Positions 18,415 through 27,246 of a stretch of DNA of 64,000 nt are shown piece after piece. This DNA is from Novosphingobium sp. SG707. Its GTDB lineage: Bacteria; Pseudomonadota; Alphaproteobacteria; Sphingomonadales; Sphingomonadaceae. The DNA lies in NCBI RefSeq assembly GCF_012275515.1, contig NZ_JAAZQL010000007.1, positions 1 through 64,000 of the forward strand, in the 5' to 3' direction. The first letter of the stretch is position 1; the number at the start of each line of letters is the position of its first letter. The notes beneath the pieces were generated by a model that was not told the origin of the DNA, ran no database searches, and saw nothing but the letters and a program-made list of their open reading frames with translations. The position numbers were made by a program, and so were the translations under genes.

Positions 18415-18694
18415 AATGCGTTTCCGCATCCGCTGGCCCGATGGCGCGATGGAGGAATGCTATTCCCCCTCCACCATCATCCGTGATCATCTGAATGCGG
18501 GCGAAGCCTATCCGGTCGGGCGCTTTGCCGAACTGGCCCTTGCCGGACTGGAGGCGGCCAATGCCCGTGTGCGCGCCCGCTTTGGCATGGGCTGTTCGCA
18601 GGCATTGATGCAAATGGCCGCGATCAGGGCCGGCGCCATCCGTTTTGCCGACCATCCCGAAGCGCTCGTCCATGTCGAAGCCTTCCTTCCCTGA
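18407..18694 (+). CDS. nitG: NitG, MSMEG_0570-family small protein
   Basis: This 95-residue protein fits the MSMEG_0570 nitrogen-starvation-response family. Visible features are MRFRIRWPDGAMEECYSPST, VGRFAELALAGLEAANARVR and FGMGCSQALMQMAAI, with a conserved Cys in the last motif. I chose ATG 18407, which has GGAGAAAACCC just upstream and overlaps the nitF stop by 8 bp. The family has no assigned activity and occurs almost only in this cluster, so it may be a partner or carrier for the other Nit proteins. Confidence 0.82.
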   Translation: MPEMRFRIRWPDGAMEECYSPSTIIRDHLNAGEAYPVGRFAELALAGLEAANARVRARFGMGCSQALMQMAAIRAGAIRFADHPEALVHVEAFLP

Positions 18695-18717
18695 ACCCCA
18701 TTTTGCCGGAGACAGAC

Positions 18718-20007
18718 ATGCTTACCTCCATCGACACTTCGCCCGCCCATGTTCCCGTCATCATCGTGGGCGGCGGGCAAGGCGGCCTCTCGCTCAGCTT
18801 TCTGTTGCAGCAGCAAGGCATCGAGCATCTGATCCTTGAAAAGCATCGCATCGCCCACGCATGGCGTTCCGAGCGTTGGGACAGTTTCTGTCTTGTCACG
18901 CCCAACCGCCAGTGCCGTCTACCCGGCTTCAGCTATGCCGGCGAATATGGTGGCAAGGACCCTCACGGTTTCATGCTGAAGGACGAGATCGTCGATTTTC
19001 TCGAAGCCTACGCCCGGCTAGTCAATCCCCCCATCCGCGAGGGCGTGGCCGTCACGCGGGTCAAGCCGCGCGCGCAGGGCGGCTTTGTAGTGGAAACCAG
19101 CGACGGCGCCTATACCGCCGACAAGGTGATCGTGGCGATCAGCGGCTATCACACGCCCATCGTCCCCCGCTTCGGGGCGGCGATGCCCGCCACTCTGCCT
19201 CAGATCCATTCACTTGATTACCGCAACCCGCAGGATCTGCCCGAAGGCGGCGTGCTGGTGGTCGGATCGGGCCAGTCGGGCTGTCAGATCGCCGAGGACC
19301 TGATGCTGGCCGGGCGACAGGTGCATTTGGCCGTAGGCGATGCGCCGCGCGCGCCGCGCATGTATCGCGGGCGCGATGCCACCGACTGGCTAGAGGAAAT
19401 GGGCCATTATGACATGCCCATCACCGAACACCCCTCCAGCGAAAAGGTGCGACAGAACGAGAACCATTATCTGACCGGGCGCGATGGCGGGCGCGAGATC
19501 GACCTCCGCAAATTCGCGCTGCGCGGAATGAAGCTCTACGGCATGCTTGATGGCGTGGACGGCCAGAGGGTGCGCTTTCGGCAGGATCTGACACAACATC
19601 TCGACGCCGCCGACGCCACCTATCTGCGCATCCGCAAGACCATTGATGACTATATCGGCCGCGAAGGCATTGATGCGCCACATGAGGCCGATTACGCCCC
19701 CTGCTGGGCGCCGGAACGCGATCCCGAAAGCCTTGATCTGGCCGCGCAGGGTATTGGCAGCGTCATCTGGTCGACCGGCTTCCGCATGGATTTCGGCTTT
19801 ATCGACGCGCCGGTTTTCGACGGGCGCGGCTATCCGGGGCATGATCGAGGTATTGCCGCGCATGACGGGCTTTATTTCATCGGCCTGCCATGGTTGCACA
19901 CATGGGGTTCGGGGCGCTTTGCCGGGGTTGCGCGCGATGCCGCCCATATTGTGGAACATATCGCCGGGGCCATGGCGCCCGCCCTGCGCCAGACCGCCAT
20001 GGCCTGA
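18718..20007 (+). CDS. nitH: NitH, MSMEG_0569-family flavin-dependent oxidoreductase
   Basis: This 429-residue protein is a flavin monooxygenase-type enzyme. Residues 14-30 carry the FAD dinucleotide fold IIVGGGQGGLSLSFLL, and a second NAD(P)H fold GVLVVGSGQSGCQIAEDL follows near residue 185. Other features are RWDSFCLVTPNRQCRLPGF and the C-terminal GLYFIGLPWLHTWGSGRF. I chose ATG 18718 because it has GGAGACAGAC at good spacing; an in-frame ATG lies at 18703. It completes the set nitB to nitH. It probably oxidises the nitrogen or carbon of the pathway substrate. Confidence 0.88.
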   Translation: MLTSIDTSPAHVPVIIVGGGQGGLSLSFLLQQQGIEHLILEKHRIAHAWRSERWDSFCLVTPNRQCRLPGFSYAGEYGGKDPHGFMLKDEIVDFLEAYARLVNPPIREGVAVTRVKPRAQGGFVVETSDGAYTADKVIVAISGYHTPIVPRFGAAMPATLPQIHSLDYRNPQDLPEGGVLVVGSGQSGCQIAEDLMLAGRQVHLAVGDAPRAPRMYRGRDATDWLEEMGHYDMPITEHPSSEKVRQNENHYLTGRDGGREIDLRKFALRGMKLYGMLDGVDGQRVRFRQDLTQHLDAADATYLRIRKTIDDYIGREGIDAPHEADYAPCWAPERDPESLDLAAQGIGSVIWSTGFRMDFGFIDAPVFDGRGYPGHDRGIAAHDGLYFIGLPWLHTWGSGRFAGVARDAAHIVEHIAGAMAPALRQTAMA

Positions 20008-20095
20008 ACCGATACGGGAGAGGATGCCCCAACGGCGCCCGAAGAGGCGAGGGCAAGCATCCACACCATCATCCATGCCATCTGGGGAGATTACC

Positions 20096-20944
20096 ATGAG
20101 GCCATTCTTCGGGCGCATCCTTGCGCCCTCCATTCTCGCGCTTATGCTGGCCAATAGCGCTCATGCCCAAACCGCATCCGACGGGCCGGTGCTGAGCGGC
20201 GCTTTCGACACATGGGTGGGCAATGCCTATGTCACGCCCCACGGCCTTGTCGCCACCACGCGCGGCGCCTCGATCCAGACCACGGCCTCGGCCACGATGA
20301 CCATGCCCAGCGGCGTGGCGATGACGGCGGGCGTGTGGACCGATTTCAACCCCGGCTATGACGCCATCGGCAATGCCACGCGCACGGTCAATGAAACCGA
20401 TCCCTTTGTGGCCGTTACGGTCCCGGTGACAAAGCGCCTGTCGCTGACGGGCAAATATGTCGCCTTTGTGGGCAACAACCTGCCGCGCACGGCCAACAAT
20501 GTCGCGCTGGTGGCCAGCTATGCCGATGGCAAGAGCGGGCAGGTCTTCACAATCAATCCCTATGCCGTGTTCTTCTATGAGTTCGACGGCAGTTCGGTGA
20601 TTGGCGTGGGCAAGCCGGGCAACACGTGGGATGTCTGGCTGGGCGCAACGCCGACGCTAAAGTTGAAAAAGCTGACGCTCTCCGCGCCGAGCTGGATCAC
20701 GCTGGCGCCCAAAAGCTTTTTCGGTCGGATTGATGATAGCAATCTGGGCCTTGTCACCACCGGGTTGAAAGCGGCCACGCCGCTCGATCTGGGGGTAAGG
20801 GCGGGCAAGTGGACGCTCTATGCCAATGCCCAATATTACCATCTGGCCAATGACAATCTGGTCGCGGTCAAATCCGCGATCAACCGGGGCGATCATGCCC
20901 GCGATCAGGTGCAATTCGGCATCGGCGTGAGCGTGGGGTTCTAA
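20096..20944 (+). CDS. Outer-membrane beta-barrel protein next to Nit1C
   Basis: This 282-residue protein has a Sec signal peptide (hydrophobic stretch APSILALMLANSAHAQ, cleavage after AHA) and alternating amphipathic strands ending in the aromatic FGIGVSVGF, typical of outer-membrane barrels. The start at 20096 follows GGGGAGA. It lies 88 bp after nitH and 4 bp before the next gene, so it is probably part of the same transcript. It is not a standard Nit1C member. A role as a channel for the cluster substrate or product is inferred from position only. Confidence 0.7.
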   Translation: MRPFFGRILAPSILALMLANSAHAQTASDGPVLSGAFDTWVGNAYVTPHGLVATTRGASIQTTASATMTMPSGVAMTAGVWTDFNPGYDAIGNATRTVNETDPFVAVTVPVTKRLSLTGKYVAFVGNNLPRTANNVALVASYADGKSGQVFTINPYAVFFYEFDGSSVIGVGKPGNTWDVWLGATPTLKLKKLTLSAPSWITLAPKSFFGRIDDSNLGLVTTGLKAATPLDLGVRAGKWTLYANAQYYHLANDNLVAVKSAINRGDHARDQVQFGIGVSVGF

Positions 20945-20948
20945 ACCG

Positions 20949-21824
20949 ATGGCGGGTGCCTTTGCCGATCTGGCGCAAGCCCCCGCCGCGGCCCGGCTCG
21001 AATGGCCTTCCTTCGAGCCGGTGCGCGCCGGTATGCCGCAATTGTGCCGCGCGGGTCTGTCGGAAAACTGGCTGCTCAAGGCCTGCGGGCATCGCCACTG
21101 GCTGGCGCTGGCCGCCGCGCATGGGATGGAAACGCCCGATTTTCGGGGAGCCAAGGGAGAAAGGCTCTATCCCGCCTTTGTCGCGGTGGATGTGGCGGGC
21201 CGGGGCGCGGGACTGGGCAGCGTGGGCGAGAATGACATGCTTGATTTCGCCCTGCGGCTGGAACGGATCGGGCGGACGCGGTTTCGCAGCCGGATCAAGG
21301 TTTTCGCCAATACGCGCCCCGTCGCCACGGTGGAAATGACCTCGATCTTTGTCCATCGCGCCGTTCCGGGGATGAACCGTTCGGCCACGCGGGCGATGGT
21401 GGCGCTGCCTTGCGGCCTGCTGCCTGCGCAAGGGCTGAAGGAGCCGCCCTTTCGCCCCGATGGCTGGGAGGCGATGCTGGGTTTTACGCGTGGCGAGCGG
21501 GCCGAACTGGCGCGACTGGTGCTGGACCCATCGCCGCATGAGGATTTCAACAGGGCGGAATTTCTCTATTTCTCCGCCTTTCAGGCCATGCTCGACCGGG
21601 CCGAATGGAGCTGGTTTCGTCAGCCCGCGCCGTTGTTTGTCACCGAAGGGCGGCGGATCTTCTATCTGGGCAATGCCGAACTGGGCGACCGGATCATCAT
21701 GGTGCTATGCGGCACAAACATCCATGACAAGGGCCGCGACCATTGGGTAGAAATGCGGCGCGAAAGCGATGACAAGCTGATTGCGGTGGCCTTTTCCCTG
21801 CGCCGCCCAGGGATTGCGCGGTAA
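20949..21824 (+). CDS. LnmK-like hot-dog fold protein (Pnap_2097-type)
   Basis: This 291-residue protein resembles the LnmK N-terminal double hot-dog family found in biosynthetic clusters. The diagnostic stretch is VRAGMPQLCRAGLSENWLLK followed by CGHRHW, with later strands YPAFVAVDVAG, LRLERIGRTRFRSRIKVF and RIFYLGNAELGDRIIMVL. LnmK itself is a decarboxylase/acyltransferase acting on carrier-protein-bound acyl groups; no carrier protein gene is visible here. It starts 4 bp after the outer-membrane gene and converges on ccoG. Its presence suggests that the extended cluster makes or modifies an acylated metabolite. Confidence 0.62.
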   Translation: MAGAFADLAQAPAAARLEWPSFEPVRAGMPQLCRAGLSENWLLKACGHRHWLALAAAHGMETPDFRGAKGERLYPAFVAVDVAGRGAGLGSVGENDMLDFALRLERIGRTRFRSRIKVFANTRPVATVEMTSIFVHRAVPGMNRSATRAMVALPCGLLPAQGLKEPPFRPDGWEAMLGFTRGERAELARLVLDPSPHEDFNRAEFLYFSAFQAMLDRAEWSWFRQPAPLFVTEGRRIFYLGNAELGDRIIMVLCGTNIHDKGRDHWVEMRRESDDKLIAVAFSLRRPGIAR

Positions 21825-21841
21825 ATGCTCGCTCATAGGGT

Positions 21842-23296
21842 CTATAAAGGCGGGCCATCCAGACGCGCGCCATAGACTGCCTCGCCGCCCTGTTTGTCCA
21901 ACGCGTTCAGACGGAATTGCAGACTGTCGGTGCGGGTCTGGGCAGGTGACAGGACATAGACGCGGAGGGCCTTGCTCTGATCGGCGGGGATAACGCGCTC
22001 AAGGCTGGTCGAGGCTCTGGCCTTGTCCGCATCCTCGCTCCACATGACCATGCCGCGCGCGCCCGCAATGCTCAGGCGCATCGGGCGCGGGCGCCCTTCC
22101 ATATTGCGCCATTTGACCAGATAGGCGTTGCGGATCGAACCGTCGCTCATCACCATGAAGGGCGGGTTGCGATCCTTGGCGACCGAGATGGCCAGACGCG
22201 GGCGCATGGCCAGCGCAAAGAGCAGCCCTGCCCCGATGGCCAGCCACAGCGCCAGATAGGCCAAGCTGCGACCCCGCCAGATGGTCGTGGAGGCGGCCAA
22301 ACCTTTGCGCCCGGCCTCATCGGCCTCGAGCGTGGAATAATCGATCAGCCTGCGGGGACGGCCAAGCCGCGCCATCACCCCATCGCAGGCGTCGATGCAC
22401 AGCGCGCAGTTGATGCAGGCCATCTGCGCCCCATCGCGGATGTCGATGCCGGTGGGGCATACCGCCGCGCACAGGCCGCAATCGACGCAATCTCCGCCCC
22501 CGGTTTTGCCCCGCTCCTCGCCGCGCCAGTCCTTGTAGGTGACGAGCAGCGAGCGTTCGTCGAGCATGGCCGACTGGATGCGCGGCCATGGGCACATATA
22601 GAGGCAGACCTGTTCGCGCATGAACCCGCCCAGCCACAGCGTTGTGCCCGTCAGGATCAGCACGGTGGAATAGGCGATGGCCGAGGCTTGCCCGACAAAG
22701 AACTCATGCCAGAGCCGGGGCGCATCGGCGAAATAGAGGATGCATGCACCGCCCGTGGCAAAGCTGATGGCCAGATAGATCGACCATTTGGCAAGGCGTC
22801 TGGCGATCTTGCCCGCATCCCACGGCTGCGCCGCCAGACGCATCTGGGCGTTGCGGTCGCCGTCGATCAGTCGATCAACATGCTGGAACAGATCGGTCCA
22901 CACCGTTTGCGGACAGGCATAGCCGCACCATGCCCGCCCCACCATCGTGGTCAGAAAAAACAGGCCGATGCCCGCCATGATGAGCAAGCCCGCCACGAAA
23001 TAGAATTCCTGCGGCCAGATCTCGATGGCGAACAGATAGAAGCGGCAGTTGACCAGATCGAGCAGCACCGCCTGATCGGGCGCGCCCGGCCCGCGATCCC
23101 AGCGTAGCCATGGCGCAAGATAATAAAGCGCCAGACAGGCCGCCATGATCGCCCATTTCAGCCGCCGAAAAGGACCGTCCACCGCGCGCGGATAGATGGT
23201 CTGCGGGGCGGCATGGAGGCGCTTTGGCGCGGCGGCAGGCTGCGCTTTCCCGGCGCGGCCCTTGGGGCCACGGGGCTTGAGGTCGATATTGGACAT
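21842..23296 (-). CDS. ccoG: CcoG/FixG-type membrane ferredoxin protein
   Basis: This 484-residue inner-membrane protein has several transmembrane helices around two [4Fe-4S] motifs: CVDCGLCAAVCPTGIDI and CINCALCIDACDGVMARLGR. CGYACPQTVWTDLF before them and an immunoglobulin-like C-terminal domain (about 370-484) complete the CcoG layout. CcoG normally helps copper handling for cbb3 oxidase. Here it sits last in a bo3-type operon with no cbb3 genes in the window. I chose ATG 23296, with GGAG at suitable spacing; an upstream in-frame GTG at 23311 is possible. Confidence 0.9.
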   Translation of the reverse strand: MSNIDLKPRGPKGRAGKAQPAAAPKRLHAAPQTIYPRAVDGPFRRLKWAIMAACLALYYLAPWLRWDRGPGAPDQAVLLDLVNCRFYLFAIEIWPQEFYFVAGLLIMAGIGLFFLTTMVGRAWCGYACPQTVWTDLFQHVDRLIDGDRNAQMRLAAQPWDAGKIARRLAKWSIYLAISFATGGACILYFADAPRLWHEFFVGQASAIAYSTVLILTGTTLWLGGFMREQVCLYMCPWPRIQSAMLDERSLLVTYKDWRGEERGKTGGGDCVDCGLCAAVCPTGIDIRDGAQMACINCALCIDACDGVMARLGRPRRLIDYSTLEADEAGRKGLAASTTIWRGRSLAYLALWLAIGAGLLFALAMRPRLAISVAKDRNPPFMVMSDGSIRNAYLVKWRNMEGRPRPMRLSIAGARGMVMWSEDADKARASTSLERVIPADQSKALRVYVLSPAQTRTDSLQFRLNALDKQGGEAVYGARLDGPPL

Positions 23297-23352
23297 GGAA
23301 ACAAACTCCACTCAAGCCCCGCGCGGGGGAGGGGGGCGGAAAGGATCAGCGG

Positions 23353-23700
23353 TCAGTCACGATTGCGGGCTGCCGCGATGGTCATCTGGGTCGGGCTCAT
23401 ATTGTGATTGGCGTTGTGCATCACCCAGAGCGAACCGCTGACAACGATGCCGATCAGCATGGCCGTGAGCAGAAAGATGGCGGTGTTGCCGCGCCGGCCC
23501 TGTCCGAGGCCAAGGTGCAGGAAGAACACCAGTTGCACGATCAGTTGCGCCACGGCCAGAAGCGTGATCGCGGGCAGGACGGCCCCGCGCGGCACCGCGC
23601 CCGCCATCACTGCGCCAAAGGCCAGCGCGGTCAGGACCAGCGAGAGCAGGAAGCCCCACAGGATCGAGGCGGCGCTGCCATGGGAAGAGGTATGGGCCAT
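23353..23700 (-). CDS. cyoD: Cytochrome o ubiquinol oxidase subunit IV
   Basis: This 115-residue protein has three transmembrane segments (ILWGFLLSLVLTALAFGAV, ITLLAVAQLIVQLVFFLHLG, TAIFLLTAMLIGIVVSGSLW), matching CyoD. The family motif LVFFLHLG and the C-terminal WVMHNANHNM are present. The ATG shares its last base with the cyoC stop, so translation is coupled. CyoD assists assembly of the copper site of the oxidase. The gap to ccoG is 56 bp. Confidence 0.88.
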   Translation of the reverse strand: MAHTSSHGSAASILWGFLLSLVLTALAFGAVMAGAVPRGAVLPAITLLAVAQLIVQLVFFLHLGLGQGRRGNTAIFLLTAMLIGIVVSGSLWVMHNANHNMSPTQMTIAAARNRD

Positions 23701-24275
23701 CAGACGGCTCCTCGCAGATAGACGAAGGTGAAGACGCAGATCCAGACCAGATCGAGGAAATGCCAGAACAGCGACAGGCAGGCGAGGCGGCGGCGCACCA
23801 TTGCGTCGATGCCAAAGACCGAAAGCTGATGGATCATCACCGCCAGCCACAGCAGCCCCGCCGTGACATGCAGCCCATGCGTGCCCACCAGCGTGAAATA
23901 GGCCGAGAGGAAGGCGCTGCGCTGCGGCCCTGCGCCCTCGGCGATAAGGGCGGCAAATTCATGGACCTCCATCGCGATGAAGCCCGCGCCCAGCAGCCAT
24001 GTCAACACCAGCCATTGGCGCAGGGCACGGCGGTCTTCGCGCTCCATCGCCAGCATGGCAAAGCCGAAAGTCGCGCTCGACACCAACAGCAGCAGCGTTT
24101 CCCAGCCGACATAGGACAGATCGAACAATTCGCGCCCCTCCGGCCCGCCCACTACATTGCCCGCCAGCACGGCGAAGGTGGCGAACAGGCTGGCGAAGAT
24201 GAGGCAATCGCTCATCAGATAGATCCAGAAACCCAGCGTGGTCTTGGACCCGTCATCGTGGTGTGCGGCGCTCAT
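23700..24275 (-). CDS. cyoC: Cytochrome o ubiquinol oxidase subunit III
   Basis: This 191-residue protein has five transmembrane helices as in CyoC. Features are LGFWIYLMSDCLIFASLFAT near the N terminus, the central EVHEFAALIAEG and FTLVGTHGLHVTAGLLWLAV, and the C-terminal WHFLDLVWICVFTFVYLRGA. It stabilises the oxidase core. It overlaps cyoB by ATGA and cyoD by one base. Confidence 0.92.
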   Translation of the reverse strand: MSAAHHDDGSKTTLGFWIYLMSDCLIFASLFATFAVLAGNVVGGPEGRELFDLSYVGWETLLLLVSSATFGFAMLAMEREDRRALRQWLVLTWLLGAGFIAMEVHEFAALIAEGAGPQRSAFLSAYFTLVGTHGLHVTAGLLWLAVMIHQLSVFGIDAMVRRRLACLSLFWHFLDLVWICVFTFVYLRGAV

Positions 24276-26254
24276 GGGCGGGCCTCCTGCATCAGGGCGT
24301 AACGGGCCTTTTCGATCTGTTCGACCTGCGCGGCGGGCACCCAGTAATCGGTGTCGCGGTCATAGCTGCGCGCGATGAAGGTGCCGATCATGCCGAAAAG
24401 CCCCAGCGCGGCCAGCCACCAGATATTCCAGATGACGGCAAAGCCAAGGACGAAGGCAAAGGCGCTGATGATGAAACCGGCGCCGGTGTTGCGCGGCATA
24501 TGGATGTCCTCATAGGCGGCGGGCGGCACCCATGCGCGGCCCGTTTCCTTGTCCTCCCAATGCTGCTCCAGCGAGGTGATCGTGGGCACATGGGCGAAAT
24601 TGTAGAAGGGCGCAGGGGAAGCAGTGGACCATTCAAGGCTGCGCGCGTTCCACGGGTCGCCGGTGGTGTCGCGGTTCTGCGCGCGGTCGCGGATCGAGAC
24701 GGCCAGTTGCACCAGGATCGCCAGAATCCCCAGCCCCACAAACACCGCGCCCACCAGCGCCACCAGCAACCATGGCTGCCAGCTCAGATCCTCGTAGTGG
24801 TTCATGCGCCGCGTCATGCCCATCAGGCCCAGCACATAGAGCGGCGTGAAGGCCAGCCAGTAGCCGATCAGCCAGAACCAGAAGGCCAGCTTGCCCCAGA
24901 ACTCGTTGAGCGTGAAACCGAAGACCTTGGGGAACCAGAAGGTCATGCCCGCAAGGCAGCCATAGACCACGCCCCCGATGATGACATTGTGGAAATGGGC
25001 CACCAGAAACAGCGAATTGTGCAGCATGAAATCTGCCCCCGGCACGGCCAGCAGCACGCCCGTCATCCCGCCCACGGCAAAGGTGACCATGAAACCGATG
25101 GTCCACAGGGTGCAGGAATGGAGCTGGATCCGGCCCCGAAACATCGTGAAGAGCCAGTTGAACAATTTGACCCCGGTGGGGATCGAGATGATCGAGGTGG
25201 TGATGCCGAAAAAGGCGTTTACATTGGCGCCCGACCCCATGGTGAAAAAGTGGTGCAGCCAGACGAGGAAGGAGAGCAGGCCGATGGACGAGGTGGCATA
25301 GACCATCGAGGAATAGCCGAACAAAGGCTTGCGCGAGAAGGTGGCGATGACTTCGGAATAGACGCCAAAGGCCGGCAGGACCAAAACATAGACCTCCGGG
25401 TGGCCCCAGACCCAGATCAGGTTGATATACATCATCGCATTGCCGCCGCCTTCATTGGTGAAGAAGTGCATGTCGAAGATGCGGTCGACGCTGAGCATGG
25501 CGAGCGTGGCCGTCAGCACCGGGAAGATGGCGACGATCAGAATATTGGTGATGAGCGAGGTCCAGCAGAACACCGGCATCTTCATCAGATCCATGCCCGG
25601 CGCACGCATCTTCAGGATGGTGACGACGAAATTGATCCCCGCCAGCGTGGTGCCAAGGCCGGAAATCTGCAGCGACCATATGTAATAATCGACGCCTGTG
25701 GTGGGGCTGTATCCCATCTCGGACAGGGGCGGATAGGCGACCCAGCCCGTGGCCGCGAAATCGCCCACCCACATCGAGACCATCACCAGCACCGCGCCAA
25801 AGGCCGAGAGCCAGAAGCCCAGTGAATTGACAAAGGGATAGGCCACATCGCGCGCGCCCAGTTGCAGCGGCACGACCACATTCATCAGGCCAAGGATAAA
25901 GGGCGTGGCCACGAAGAAGATCATGATGACGCCGTGGGCGGTAAATATCTGGTCATAGTGATGCGGGGGCAGAAAGCCGGGATTGGCGCCCACGGCCATG
26001 GCCTGTTGCGCCCGCATCATGATCGCATCGGCAAAGCCGCGCAGCAGCATGACAAGGCCGAGGATGAAATACATCACCCCCACCTTTTTATGATCGACCG
26101 AGGTGATCCATTCGCGCCACAAATAGGTCCGCAGGCGAAAATGCGTGAGCAGCGCCACCATGGCCAGACCGCCCAGCGCCACGGCAACGCCCGTGCCCAT
26201 GATGATCGGTTCGTGCCATGGAATGGCGTCGAGAGTGAGCTTTCCTAAAAACAT
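24272..26254 (-). CDS. cyoB: Cytochrome o ubiquinol oxidase subunit I
   Basis: This 660-residue protein is the catalytic heme-copper subunit of a bo3-type quinol oxidase. The low-spin heme ligand lies in IFTAHGVIMIFF, the copper-linked His-Tyr pair in WGHPEVYVLVLPAFGVYSEV, the CuB pair in WLHHFFTMG, and the heme o3 ligands in LVAHFHNVIIGGVVYG. These match quinol oxidase subunit I rather than a cbb3-type oxidase. It reduces oxygen and pumps protons at the inner membrane. Classical bo3 oxidases are cyanide-sensitive, which matters for its position beside a cyanide/nitrile cluster. Confidence 0.95.
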   Translation of the reverse strand: MFLGKLTLDAIPWHEPIIMGTGVAVALGGLAMVALLTHFRLRTYLWREWITSVDHKKVGVMYFILGLVMLLRGFADAIMMRAQQAMAVGANPGFLPPHHYDQIFTAHGVIMIFFVATPFILGLMNVVVPLQLGARDVAYPFVNSLGFWLSAFGAVLVMVSMWVGDFAATGWVAYPPLSEMGYSPTTGVDYYIWSLQISGLGTTLAGINFVVTILKMRAPGMDLMKMPVFCWTSLITNILIVAIFPVLTATLAMLSVDRIFDMHFFTNEGGGNAMMYINLIWVWGHPEVYVLVLPAFGVYSEVIATFSRKPLFGYSSMVYATSSIGLLSFLVWLHHFFTMGSGANVNAFFGITTSIISIPTGVKLFNWLFTMFRGRIQLHSCTLWTIGFMVTFAVGGMTGVLLAVPGADFMLHNSLFLVAHFHNVIIGGVVYGCLAGMTFWFPKVFGFTLNEFWGKLAFWFWLIGYWLAFTPLYVLGLMGMTRRMNHYEDLSWQPWLLVALVGAVFVGLGILAILVQLAVSIRDRAQNRDTTGDPWNARSLEWSTASPAPFYNFAHVPTITSLEQHWEDKETGRAWVPPAAYEDIHMPRNTGAGFIISAFAFVLGFAVIWNIWWLAALGLFGMIGTFIARSYDRDTDYWVPAAQVEQIEKARYALMQEARP

Positions 26255-26257
26255 GGC

Positions 26258-27178
26258 TCAGTTCCTTTCGCCCATGGTGGCGGGCGGCAGACACAGGGCG
26301 CGCTTGGCCTCCTGCGCCGACATGCGGCCGATCATGAACGTGTTGATCGTCCGGTCGAAAAGTCCGGGTTCGACATGGGCATAGAGCGCAGGCGGCGTGG
26401 CCGTGGAGGGCCGGCGCAGCGCGTTATAGGCGGCAAGGTCGAGGGGTTTGGGGGCCTTGGCGGCCTGCGCGGCCCATGCGGTGAAATCGCTTTGGCCCAA
26501 CGCGCGGGTCTTGAAATGCATGTCGGAAAAGCCCTCGCCGCTGAAAGCTGCCGAGCGGCCGTCGAAATTGCCGGGCGCATCCGCGATCAGGTTCAGCTGG
26601 GTCTGCATCCCGGTCATCGCATAGATCTGGCCGCCGAGGCGGGGGATGAAAAAGGAGTTCATCATCCGCTCGGCCGTCAGGCGGAAATGGACCGGGCGAC
26701 CGGCGGGAATGGTCAGTTCATTGACGCTGGCCACGCCCAGTTCGGGATAGATGAAAAGCCATTTCCAGTTGAGCGCGACCACCTCGACCTCAAACGGCTT
26801 TTGCGCGGATTTGAGCGGCTTATACGGGTCAAGCTGATGCGTGCTGACCCAAATGATCGAGCCGAGCGCGATAATGATCGCGCAGGGGATCGTCCAGACC
26901 ACCAGTTCGATGGTCATCGAATGGGCCCATTTGGGCCTATAGACCGCGCGCTCGTTGGTTTCACGATAGCGCCAGGCAAACCACAGCGTCAGACCGATCA
27001 CCGGGATCACCACCAGCAGCATGAGGCCGGTGGAGAGCAGGATCAGGTCGCGCTCCTGCGTGGCAATATGGCCCTTGGGGTCGAGCAAGGCCCAAGGCGC
27101 ACAGCCGGAGAGCAGCGATAAAAGCGGAACCGGGGCCAGCAAGCACCATCGGGCAGACGGGCGGGACAGGATTGGCAA
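26258..27178 (-). CDS. cyoA: Cytochrome o ubiquinol oxidase subunit II (TTG start)
   Basis: This 306-residue lipoprotein subunit has a lipobox L23-S-G-C26 after a short basic n-region, two transmembrane helices and a cupredoxin-like domain lacking the CuA ligands, as in quinol oxidases. Family motifs include VVALNWKWLFIYPELGVASV, RLTAERMMNSFFIPRLGGQIY and GEGFSDMHFKTRA. The start appears to be TTG at 27178: AAAGGGGATGATCC precedes it and no ATG fits the signal peptide. It is the first gene of cyoABCD-ccoG. Confidence 0.92.
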   Translation of the reverse strand: MPILSRPSARWCLLAPVPLLSLLSGCAPWALLDPKGHIATQERDLILLSTGLMLLVVIPVIGLTLWFAWRYRETNERAVYRPKWAHSMTIELVVWTIPCAIIIALGSIIWVSTHQLDPYKPLKSAQKPFEVEVVALNWKWLFIYPELGVASVNELTIPAGRPVHFRLTAERMMNSFFIPRLGGQIYAMTGMQTQLNLIADAPGNFDGRSAAFSGEGFSDMHFKTRALGQSDFTAWAAQAAKAPKPLDLAAYNALRRPSTATPPALYAHVEPGLFDRTINTFMIGRMSAQEAKRALCLPPATMGERN

Positions 27179-27246
27179 GGATCATCCCCTTTGCAAACGG
27201 CGCGCAAGGCACGTTCGGAATTGGAAGCAATTGTATGGACCTCCGG

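Noticed and set aside
24263..25825. A 520-codon plus-strand frame opposite cyoB
   Set aside because: Extreme His/Asp/Gly/Arg content and complete overlap with a conserved oxidase gene mark it as non-coding.
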